Positions 1 through 4,886 of a stretch of 5,445 nt of DNA are shown piece by piece. The notes under the pieces were generated by a model. It made no database searches. It saw only the letters and a list, made by a program, of their open reading frames with translations, and was not told where the DNA came from. The first letter of the stretch is position 1. Every line of letters starts with the position of its first letter. Made by a program: the position numbers and the translations under genes. The DNA lies in contig JAHJQP010000149.1 in the NCBI GenBank assembly GCA_018819165.1, forward strand, positions 1-5,445, written 5' to 3'. This DNA is from Pseudomonadota bacterium (lineage in GTDB: Bacteria; Desulfobacterota; Syntrophia; Syntrophales; UBA5619).

Positions 1-70
1 CAAGCGCATCCTGGGGAATATCCTCTGTCCGTACGCCACCGACAAAATTCGCAATTCTCTCCGTCAACAT
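1..70 (-). CDS. MmgE/PrpD family protein, N-terminal fragment (runs off window start)
   Basis: Only the first 23 codons lie in the window, read leftwards from an ATG at 70-68. The peptide begins MLTERIANFVGG and continues VRTEDIPQDAL. This matches the usual opening of MmgE/PrpD-family proteins: a short helix of the type 'TE-IA-FV', followed by '-R-EDIP-' ahead of the first long helix. Family members include 2-methylcitrate dehydratase (PrpD), cis-aconitate decarboxylase and many uncharacterised hydro-lyases, so the substrate cannot be told from this fragment. The start is supported by a GGGAG ribosome binding site (78-82) seven bases upstream and by a good promoter at 98-127. It is on the same strand as the flavoprotein gene at 221-1186, 150 bases downstream of that gene's stop, and seems to have its own promoter. 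With so few residues the family call is a reasoned guess. Confidence 0.6.
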   Translation of the reverse strand, partial: MLTERIANFVGGVRTEDIPQDAL

Positions 71-97
71 GTTCTCTCTCCCGTTGAAACCGGTGTC

Positions 98-127
98 ATT
101 GTACAACCTGTCGGCGTATCGGGTCAA
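98..127 (-). promoter_or_regulatory. Sigma-70-type promoter for the MmgE/PrpD-like gene
   Basis: On the minus strand, TTGACC (127-122, five of six matches to the -35 consensus) is followed after 18 bases by TACAAT (103-98, five of six matches to the -10 consensus). Transcription would start near position 91, about 20 bases before the ATG at 70. This leaves just enough room for the GGGAG ribosome binding site at 78-82. The site lies in the gap downstream of the flavoprotein gene, so the MmgE/PrpD-like gene need not depend on read-through. It is a consensus match only, with no experimental support. Confidence 0.5.
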
Positions 128-220
128 GCCGCAGGTTCGACGCGGGGGCGTGAGCGGCCGCCGTAACTCAGAACGCCTACCACCGTTATCGCGAAAAAAA
201 GTACGGACAGATCACGCCGA

Positions 221-1186
221 TCAGGTCAGTTGGTCCAATCGCTTTTTGGTTTCCATGGCCTCCTCAACGGTCCGTTTGATCAGCTCGGCCACCGTGGGGA
301 TGTCGTCGATGAGCCCGATAATCTGTCCCATAGGATAAATTCCTTCACTCAGATCGCCGCTCGTCCAGCCTTTGAAACTTACCATGCCGCTGATCATGGG
401 CGCCAGTTCTTCCAGAGAAGCCCCCCCACGTTCCATTTCAACGATCTTTTCCGACCATGGGGTTTTAAGGACCCGAGCGGGGTTCATCAACGATTCCAAC
501 ACCAGAACGGTTTCCGCTTCCCCGGACTCAATGATCTTGGCTTTGGCCGCCTGATGCAGGGGACACTCCCGGGTGGCCAGGAAACGGGTCCCCATGTTGA
601 TCCCTTCCGCGCCCATGGCCAAAGCCGCCAACAAAGTTCGCCCATCTCCGAACCCGCCTCCGGCAATCAGAGGCGCCTTGATCTTGGCCGCGGCTTTGGG
701 AATCAGAACCAGGGAGGTCACCTTTTCCATGCTGGGATGGCCGCCGCACTCCGTGCCTACTATGGACACGATATCCACACCCATACTGTCGGCCTTGATC
801 GCATCCCGGACCCGGGCGCATTTGTGGATATGGATCATGCCGGCCTTGGAAATCATCTCCCGATAAGGCTGGGGACTCCTGCCGGCTGTTTCCAGGATCT
901 TTACCCCGGCCCTTATGACGGTTTCGAACATCTCTTCGGGCGGCCGGGGCAGCAGGGCCGGGAAGAGGGAAATGTTTACCCCGAAGGGCTTGTCCGTCAG
1001 TCCCCGGGTCCTCTCAATGGCCTCGGTCAATTCCTCTTGGGTGGGATAGATGGCTGCAGCCAGGCAGGCCAGCCCGCCGGCGTTGGCCACCGCAGCCACC
1101 AACTCGGGCTTGCTCAGCGACATCATGGTTCCGCATTGAATCGGATATTCGATCCCTAATAACTCTGTCATTCTGGTTTTAAGCAT
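221..1186 (-). CDS. Nitronate monooxygenase / 2-nitropropane dioxygenase-like FMN flavoprotein (FabK-related)
   Basis: This is a complete 321-residue protein, a normal length for the nitronate monooxygenase/FabK TIM-barrel family. These FMN enzymes oxidise alkyl nitronates, or in the FabK branch reduce enoyl-ACP. Visible features: an N-terminal strand with the family-type 'GIEYPIQCGTM' (11-21); 'AVANAGGLACLAA' (32-44), like the usual 'AVSNAGGLG' loop; 'KPFGVNISL' (66-74); GTECGGH (144-150), matching the family motif G-x-E-A-G-G-H with Cys for Ala and carrying the likely catalytic His150; the glycine-rich GGGFGDGR (176-183); and the FMN-phosphate region GINMGTRFLATREC (195-208). The start at 1186 is preceded by GGAGG (1195-1191) with a four-base spacer; the next in-frame ATG, five codons later, would be too far from it. 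It is probably cytosolic, with no signal peptide or membrane segment. The stop is followed by a T7 run but no convincing terminator hairpin. Many proteins with this name have no known substrate, so the reaction is uncertain although the fold is not. Confidence 0.85.
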   Translation of the reverse strand: MLKTRMTELLGIEYPIQCGTMMSLSKPELVAAVANAGGLACLAAAIYPTQEELTEAIERTRGLTDKPFGVNISLFPALLPRPPEEMFETVIRAGVKILETAGRSPQPYREMISKAGMIHIHKCARVRDAIKADSMGVDIVSIVGTECGGHPSMEKVTSLVLIPKAAAKIKAPLIAGGGFGDGRTLLAALAMGAEGINMGTRFLATRECPLHQAAKAKIIESGEAETVLVLESLMNPARVLKTPWSEKIVEMERGGASLEELAPMISGMVSFKGWTSGDLSEGIYPMGQIIGLIDDIPTVAELIKRTVEEAMETKKRLDQLT

Positions 1187-1190
1187 AGCA

Positions 1191-1195
1191 CCTCC
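1191..1195 (-). promoter_or_regulatory. Ribosome binding site of the flavoprotein gene
   Basis: GGAGG on the minus strand lies four bases before the ATG at 1186-1184 and fixes that start over the in-frame ATG 15 bases downstream. The same GGAGG-N4-ATG geometry recurs at the phospholipase D-like gene (start 4887), so the short spacing appears to be tolerated in this genome. Confidence 0.7.
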
Positions 1196-1223
1196 GTTCT
1201 CTTTTCGTCCTGCACCCGGACGG

Positions 1224-1290
1224 TTCGATGGTCATTTCTCTGAAAATGCCGCTCCGGTATTTCCTATCTTCGATGGCAATGGTTTCGATG
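1224..1290 (-). repeat. Three direct CATCGAA repeats upstream of the flavoprotein gene
   Basis: On the minus strand the heptamer CATCGAA occurs at 1290-1284, 1275-1269 and 1230-1224, all in the same orientation. The start-to-start distances are 15 and 45 bases. The two closer copies form CATCGAA-N8-CATCGAA, a layout used by some activators and response regulators that bind direct repeats. All three lie within about 100 bases upstream of the flavoprotein start codon. No known regulator is assigned. Confidence 0.35.
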
Positions 1291-1302
1291 ACCCGTACAA
1301 CC

Positions 1303-1330
1303 TTTATCATTTACGTCAGCAATCTTTCAA
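1303..1330 (-). promoter_or_regulatory. Weak candidate promoter for the flavoprotein gene
   Basis: On the minus strand, TTGAAA (1330-1325, five of six -35 matches) and GATAAA (1308-1303, four of six -10 matches) are separated by 16 bases. It would give a leader of about 110 bases before the ATG at 1186. The -35 hexamer is also one arm of the inverted repeat at 1325-1344. The match is modest and the long leader counts against it. Confidence 0.25.
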
Positions 1331-1344
1331 GAGGGATATTGAAA
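1325..1344. repeat. Inverted repeat TTTCAA-N8-TTGAAA, operator-like
   Basis: Two perfect six-base arms, TTTCAA (1325-1330) and TTGAAA (1339-1344), flank an eight-base spacer. The 20-base size and dyad symmetry suit a dimeric helix-turn-helix regulator, and the left arm overlaps the weak -35 of the divergent gene. A short AT-rich dyad can arise by chance, so this is a candidate only. Confidence 0.3.
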
Positions 1345-1418
1345 AGCTTCGGCGGCCCCGATGGGTTTGAACCATTTCTTCCGTGGGTGAGGAGACTTGG
1401 GAATTAAATCGCCGGCCT

Positions 1419-1450
1419 CCCTTGACAGGGTTCAGGTCGATTCATATATT
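1419..1450 (+). promoter_or_regulatory. Promoter of the gmhA-grpE-dnaK operon, sigma-70 with overlapping sigma-32-like elements
   Basis: A perfect -35 TTGACA (1422-1427) and the -10 TATATT (1445-1450, five of six matches) are spaced by the optimal 17 bases. Transcription should start near 1457, about 40 bases before the gmhA ATG. The same stretch reads as CCCTTGAC (1419-1426), one mismatch from the E. coli sigma-32 -35 CCCTTGAA. Thirteen bases later comes ATTCATATA (1440-1448), which shares only the CAT-TA end of CCCCATNTA. No CIRCE inverted repeat is present. I am fairly sure of the housekeeping promoter; the heat-shock reading is a suggestion. Confidence 0.7.
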
Positions 1451-1484
1451 AGGCGCACTTTTAAAGGTTCTTGAAAAACAGGGC

Positions 1485-1489
1485 AGGGA
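1485..1489 (+). promoter_or_regulatory. Ribosome binding site of gmhA
   Basis: AGGGA lies eight bases before the ATG at 1498. This favours the ATG over an in-frame TTG at 1471, whose only purine-rich upstream stretch (AAAGG, ending at 1467) is too close at three bases. Confidence 0.55.
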
Positions 1490-1497
1490 AGAGCGAG

Positions 1498-2082
1498 ATG
1501 GAAGATTATATCATCAAGATATTTCGGGAATCGAGCCAGATCAAGGAGAGTTTCGTCAACGAGAATCTCAACCGGATCGTAGCCGTAGTCGAGGCGGTGA
1601 CGGCGGCCCTCAAGGGGGGCAACAAGATTCTCCTGTTCGGGAACGGCGGGTCCGCGGCGGACGCCCAGCACCTGGCAGCGGAATTCGTCAACCGGTTCGT
1701 GATCGAACGGCCGCCTCTTCCAGCCATCGCACTGACGACCGATACGTCGGTCATCACGAGCATCGGCAATGACTATGACTTTGCGGATATCTTCAGCAAG
1801 CAGATCCGGGCCATCGGCCAGAAGGGGGATGTCGCCTGGGGGATGAGCACCAGCGGGACTTCAGCCAACGTTATAAAAGGTCTGGAAGCAGCCAGGAAGA
1901 TCGGCATGGTCACGATCGGGCTGACCGGCCGGGACGGCGGCGACATCGCGAAGATTGCTGATCACGCGCTGAACGTCTCCTCAACCAGCACCCCCCGTAT
2001 CCAGGAGGTGCATATCACGGTGGGACATGTGATTTGCGAAATGGTGGATTTCAAGCTCTTTCAGAGACCGGATATGAAATGA
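1498..2082 (+). CDS. gmhA: Phosphoheptose isomerase (sedoheptulose 7-phosphate isomerase), SIS domain
   Basis: This 194-residue protein (E. coli GmhA has 192) is a single SIS domain. It converts D-sedoheptulose 7-phosphate to D-glycero-D-manno-heptose 7-phosphate in the cytosol, the first step to the ADP- or GDP-heptose used in LPS inner core or other surface glycans. The phosphate-binding loop FGNGGSAADAQH (47-58) and the serine/threonine loop STSGTSANV (117-125) are clear. The zinc and catalytic residues of the GmhA branch are all present: His58, Glu62, Gln169 (in RIQE) and His177. This separates it from SIS proteins such as DiaA that serve replication. The ATG at 1498 is preferred; a TTG at 1471 would add nine residues with no homology. 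It is the first gene of the operon, and grpE follows after 64 bases, an uncommon pairing that may couple envelope glycan supply to stress. The family call is secure. Confidence 0.93.
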   Translation: MEDYIIKIFRESSQIKESFVNENLNRIVAVVEAVTAALKGGNKILLFGNGGSAADAQHLAAEFVNRFVIERPPLPAIALTTDTSVITSIGNDYDFADIFSKQIRAIGQKGDVAWGMSTSGTSANVIKGLEAARKIGMVTIGLTGRDGGDIAKIADHALNVSSTSTPRIQEVHITVGHVICEMVDFKLFQRPDMK

Positions 2083-2146
2083 AGTGTTTTCGAAAAAAGT
2101 CGGTAAAACGATTCATGCAAAGCCGTCAAATAAGGGTAAGGAAGAC

Positions 2147-2776
2147 ATGGTCAAGAAGTTGAAAAAGGAGGAAACGGAGGCGACTAAAGACCTTCGGGAT
2201 AGGACGGGAGAAGCGGAAGCGGGCGCGATTTCCGGAGATTGGGGAGAGAAGGTTTCCAATACTACGGGAAAAGAAGAAGAACCGATGGTCAAACTTCAGG
2301 AAGCGGAAAGCAGGGCCGCGGAAAATTACGACAAATACGTGCGCGCCGTCGCCGAGCTCGACAATTATAAAAAACGCGCCATTCGGGAGAAGGCCGATGC
2401 GATCCGATACGGCAATGAAAACCTGCTTCGGGACATACTGCCTCTCCTTGACAACACGGAACGGGCGCTGGAACATGCCTGCAATTCTGATGACTTCGAT
2501 GCCTTCAAAAAAGGGCTCAAGCTGCTTCAGGATCAGTTTTTGGTCTGTCTGCAAAAACACGGTGTGGAGCAGATCGAGGCAGTGGGGAAGGATTTCGATC
2601 CCCACATCCATGAGGCGATGCTGCAGGTGGAGAGTGGGGAGCATGAGGAGAGCAAGGTGGTCGACGAGTTCGAGAGGGGTTACCTCTTGAACGGAAGGCT
2701 GCTCCGGCCGGCGAAGGTATCCGTCTGCGGAAGGTCGAAAACCGAAGATCAACAGGATTGCGAAAAGGATAATTAA
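2147..2776 (+). CDS. grpE: GrpE, nucleotide exchange factor of DnaK
   Basis: This is a 209-residue cytosolic cochaperone (E. coli GrpE has 197) that releases ADP from DnaK and acts as a dimer. The first 46 residues are charged and probably disordered. A long coiled-coil helix follows from about 47, with the signature RAVAELDNYKKR (66-77), then LLRDILPLLDNTERAL (93-108). The C-terminal beta domain carries FDPHIHEAM (150-158) and GYLLNGRLLRPAKVSV (178-193), which contact the DnaK nucleotide-binding domain. I chose the ATG at 2147 because AAGGA (2138-2142) lies four bases before it. An in-frame GTG at 2084 is one base after the gmhA stop and would add 21 lysine-rich residues without a good ribosome binding site. 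A third in-frame ATG at 2285 would remove most of the charged tail. The gene is 20 bases from dnaK and surely cotranscribed with it. Confidence 0.95.
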   Translation: MVKKLKKEETEATKDLRDRTGEAEAGAISGDWGEKVSNTTGKEEEPMVKLQEAESRAAENYDKYVRAVAELDNYKKRAIREKADAIRYGNENLLRDILPLLDNTERALEHACNSDDFDAFKKGLKLLQDQFLVCLQKHGVEQIEAVGKDFDPHIHEAMLQVESGEHEESKVVDEFERGYLLNGRLLRPAKVSVCGRSKTEDQQDCEKDN

Positions 2777-2780
2777 TTCA

Positions 2781-2786
2781 AGGAGG
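2781..2786 (+). promoter_or_regulatory. Strong ribosome binding site of dnaK
   Basis: AGGAGG lies in the 20-base grpE-dnaK gap, ten bases before the ATG at 2797; a second GGA (2791-2793) sits closer. This is the best anti-16S match in the operon and suits the need for more DnaK than GrpE. Confidence 0.75.
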
Positions 2787-2796
2787 ATTAGGAATC

Positions 2797-4728
2797 ATGG
2801 GAAAGATTATTGGGATAGATTTGGGAACGACCAACTCGTGCGTCGCAGTGATGGAAGGCGGAGACCCCATCGTGATTGCGAACCAGGAGGGGAACCGGAC
2901 GACCCCTTCGATGGTGGCCTTTACGGAAAGCGGGGAGAGGCAGGTGGGTCAGGTGGCCAAGAGGCAGGCCGTCACCAACTCGGAGAACACCGTCTACGCG
3001 ATCAAACGGCTCATCGGGAGAAAATATAATTCAAAAGAGGTGCAGTACGATAAGACGGTCAGCCCGTTCAAGATTTCGGAGGCCGCCAACGGCGACGCCC
3101 AGGTGACGATCCGGGGGAAGAACCACAGCCCGGCGGAAATCTCCTCGATGATCCTGACGAAGATGAAGCAGACTGCTGACGATTACCTGGGGGAAAAGAT
3201 CACCGACGCGGTCATCACTGTGCCTGCCTACTTCAACGACTCCCAGCGGCAGGCGACGAAGGACGCCGGCAAGATCGCCGGGCTGAACGTCCTCAGGATC
3301 ATCAACGAACCGACGGCGGCGGCCCTGGCCTACGGTCTGGATAAGAAGAAGAACGAGAAGATCGCCGTCTTTGACCTGGGCGGCGGGACCTTCGACATCT
3401 CGATCCTCGAACTGGGGGACGGGGTTTTTGAAGTCAAATCCACGAACGGCGACACCCACCTGGGCGGCGAGGACTTCGACCAGCGGCTGATCGACTACCT
3501 GGCCAACGAATTCAAGAAGGATCAGGGGATCGACATCCGGAAGGACAAGATGGCTCTTCAGCGGATCAAGGAGGCGGCGGAGAAGGCGAAAATGGAGCTC
3601 TCCAGTTCGATGGAGACGGACGTCAACCTGCCCTTCATCACGGCCGACGCATCGGGCCCCAAGCACATGAACATCAAGCTGACCCGGGCAAAGTTGGAGG
3701 GCCTGGTCGAGGACCTGATCGAAAAGACGGGTTCGCCCTGCCTGACGGCCCTGAAGGACGCGAAATTGACCCCTGCCGAAATCGACGAGGTGATCCTGGT
3801 CGGCGGGATGACCCGGATGCCCCGTGTTCAGCAGAAGGTCAAAGAGATCTTCGGAAAAGAACCCAACAGGGGGGTCAACCCGGATGAGGTGGTCGCTGTC
3901 GGGGCGGCCATCCAGGGGGGCGTCCTGACCGGCGACGTGAAGGACGTCCTGCTCCTCGACGTGACGCCTCTCTCCCTCGGAATCGAAACCCTGGGCGGTG
4001 TGATGACGAGGCTGATCGAGAAGAACACGACGATCCCGACCAAGAAGAGCCAGGTTTTCTCGACGGCGGCGGACAACCAGCCGGCGGTGAGCATACATGT
4101 CCTCCAGGGCGAACGGTCCATGGCGGGCGACAACCGGACGCTCGGGCGGTTTGAACTGGTGGGGATACCCATGGCACCGCGCGGTATGCCTCAGATCGAG
4201 GTGACCTTCGATATTGACGCGAACGGCATCGTCCATGTCTCGGCGAAGGACTTGGGGACCGGCAAGAAGCAGAGCATCAAAATCACCGCCTCCAGCGGTC
4301 TTTCCGAGGAGGAGATCAAGAAGCTCGTCAAGGAGGCGGACGCCCACGCCGAGGAGGACAAGAAGAAGAAGGAGCTCATCGAAGCGAGAAACCACGCCGA
4401 TGCCCTGGCCTACAGCGTGGAGAAAAACGTCAAGGAGTTCGGTGACAAGATCGACGCCGCTGAAAAGACAAAGATCGAGGAGGCCATCGCCAAGGTTAAG
4501 AAGGCTATCGAGGGCGATGACCTTGCGGCAATCAACGCGGCTCAGGAGGAGCTGACCAACGCTTCGCACAAGCTGGCCGAGGCGATGTATGCCAAGACCG
4601 CCTCGCAGCAGGCTGACGCCGGTCCTCAGCCCGGAGCGGGTGCGGATGCAGGCGCCGACGCGCAGGCCGGCAGAGGCAAGAAGGACGAAGACGTGGTCGA
4701 CGCCGACTTCGAGGATGTGAAGAAGTAG
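2797..4728 (+). CDS. dnaK: Molecular chaperone DnaK (Hsp70)
   Basis: This is a complete 643-residue Hsp70 (E. coli DnaK has 638). It is the cytosolic ATP-dependent chaperone that works with GrpE and a J-protein. The three family signatures are present: IDLGTTNS (7-14), VFDLGGGTFDISIL (191-204) with the autophosphorylation-type Thr198, and VILVGGMTRMPRVQ (332-345). The hydrophobic interdomain linker DVLLLDVTPL is at 383-392. The substrate-binding beta domain includes HVLQGER (434-440) and APRGMPQIEVTFDIDANG (460-477). A helical lid follows from about 503, then a Gln/Ala/Gly-rich disordered tail ending in the conserved VVDADFEDVKK (633-643). The Gram-negative-type insertion is present near 77-100. 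The segment EKTGSP (309-314), where E. coli has a sequence like NRSIEP, is slightly unusual. Codon use is strongly biased to G or C in third position, fitting high expression. No dnaJ follows; a terminator starts 18 bases after the stop. Confidence 0.98.
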   Translation: MGKIIGIDLGTTNSCVAVMEGGDPIVIANQEGNRTTPSMVAFTESGERQVGQVAKRQAVTNSENTVYAIKRLIGRKYNSKEVQYDKTVSPFKISEAANGDAQVTIRGKNHSPAEISSMILTKMKQTADDYLGEKITDAVITVPAYFNDSQRQATKDAGKIAGLNVLRIINEPTAAALAYGLDKKKNEKIAVFDLGGGTFDISILELGDGVFEVKSTNGDTHLGGEDFDQRLIDYLANEFKKDQGIDIRKDKMALQRIKEAAEKAKMELSSSMETDVNLPFITADASGPKHMNIKLTRAKLEGLVEDLIEKTGSPCLTALKDAKLTPAEIDEVILVGGMTRMPRVQQKVKEIFGKEPNRGVNPDEVVAVGAAIQGGVLTGDVKDVLLLDVTPLSLGIETLGGVMTRLIEKNTTIPTKKSQVFSTAADNQPAVSIHVLQGERSMAGDNRTLGRFELVGIPMAPRGMPQIEVTFDIDANGIVHVSAKDLGTGKKQSIKITASSGLSEEEIKKLVKEADAHAEEDKKKKELIEARNHADALAYSVEKNVKEFGDKIDAAEKTKIEEAIAKVKKAIEGDDLAAINAAQEELTNASHKLAEAMYAKTASQQADAGPQPGAGADAGADAQAGRGKKDEDVVDADFEDVKK

Positions 4729-4745
4729 ATTTACCAGGCGACCCC

Positions 4746-4781
4746 GCCCGGGCATCTTAAAGGATGCCCGGGCTTTTTTTT
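4746..4781 (+). terminator. Intrinsic terminator of the gmhA-grpE-dnaK operon
   Basis: An 11-base-pair perfect stem pairs GCCCGGGCATC (4746-4756) with GATGCCCGGGC (4763-4773) around a six-base loop TTAAAG. It is followed at once by eight T residues (4774-4781). The stem is GC-rich and the T tract is directly attached, so this is a textbook Rho-independent terminator. No matching A tract lies on the left, so it works for the plus strand only. It separates dnaK from the phospholipase D-like gene. Confidence 0.95.
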
Positions 4782-4801
4782 ATCGACGGCAGGCCCGGGT
4801 G

Positions 4802-4810
4802 TGGTATAAA
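4802..4810 (+). promoter_or_regulatory. Candidate extended -10 promoter for the PLD-like gene
   Basis: TGGTATAAA (4802-4810) fits the extended -10 pattern TG-N-TATAAT with one mismatch. A poor -35, TCGACG (4783-4788, four of six matches), lies 16 bases upstream of the TATAAA. Transcription would begin near 4817, about 70 bases before the likely ATG. Its position just beyond the strong terminator supports a new transcription unit, but the match is modest. Confidence 0.4.
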
Positions 4811-4876
4811 GAAGCAGGAAGAACGTAGAGATCCTCCCGTAAGGGGCGGATGGATGGTTGAGGACCGGGTCGGAAT

Positions 4877-4882
4877 GGGAGG
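4877..4882 (+). promoter_or_regulatory. Ribosome binding site of the PLD-like gene
   Basis: GGGAGG lies four bases before the ATG at 4887, the same tight spacing as at the flavoprotein gene. Rival in-frame ATGs exist at 4875 and 4854. The latter has AAGGGG (4841-4846) seven bases upstream, so the start is not fully settled. Confidence 0.5.
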
Positions 4883-4886
4883 CCTT

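Larger units (their letters stand above)
1187..1497. other. Divergent intergenic region between the flavoprotein gene and gmhA
   Basis: This is a 311-base stretch without a convincing gene. On its right side it holds the gmhA-grpE-dnaK promoter (1419-1450) and the gmhA leader. On its left it carries three copies of CATCGAA on the minus strand (1230-1224, 1275-1269, 1290-1284) and an inverted repeat TTTCAA-N8-TTGAAA (1325-1344), placed where a regulator of the divergent gene could bind. I see no CIRCE element, tRNA, recognisable riboswitch or terminator. Open frames crossing it lack ribosome binding sites and overlap gmhA out of frame. Confidence 0.6.

Noticed and set aside
194..223. A T7 run on the minus strand just after the flavoprotein stop, as a possible terminator
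   Set aside because: The only upstream pairing is a four-base GATC stem, separated from the T tract by several unpaired bases, so it is not a convincing intrinsic terminator.
69..338. An 89-codon plus-strand frame crossing the gap and the flavoprotein gene end
   Set aside because: No ribosome binding site and no family resemblance; it overlaps two supported minus-strand genes.
230..1159. A 309-codon plus-strand frame opposite the flavoprotein gene
   Set aside because: The product is rich in Gly, His, Gln and Pro without domain features. The minus-strand frame has clear family motifs and a ribosome binding site, so this is a codon-bias shadow.
1363..1375. A GGGTTTGAACC stretch resembling a tRNA T-arm
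   Set aside because: It lacks the C of the TTC core, and no acceptor stem, D-arm or anticodon arm can be placed around it.
1440..1470. A possible CIRCE (HrcA) operator near the operon promoter
   Set aside because: Neither TTAGCACTC nor GAGTGCTAA is present in recognisable form around the promoter.
1383..1772. A 129-codon plus-strand frame overlapping gmhA
   Set aside because: It crosses the promoter and runs out of frame through gmhA, with an Arg/Gly/Asp-rich product typical of a frame shadow.
2126..2752. A 208-codon minus-strand frame opposite grpE
   Set aside because: It lies entirely antisense to a well-supported GrpE gene and has no recognisable motif.
3031..4755. A 574-codon open frame on the minus strand, antisense to dnaK
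   Set aside because: It is fully opposite dnaK, whose strong G/C third-position bias removes stops from the opposite strand. The product is low-complexity Leu/Val/Arg-rich with no recognisable domain, and I see no ribosome binding site.
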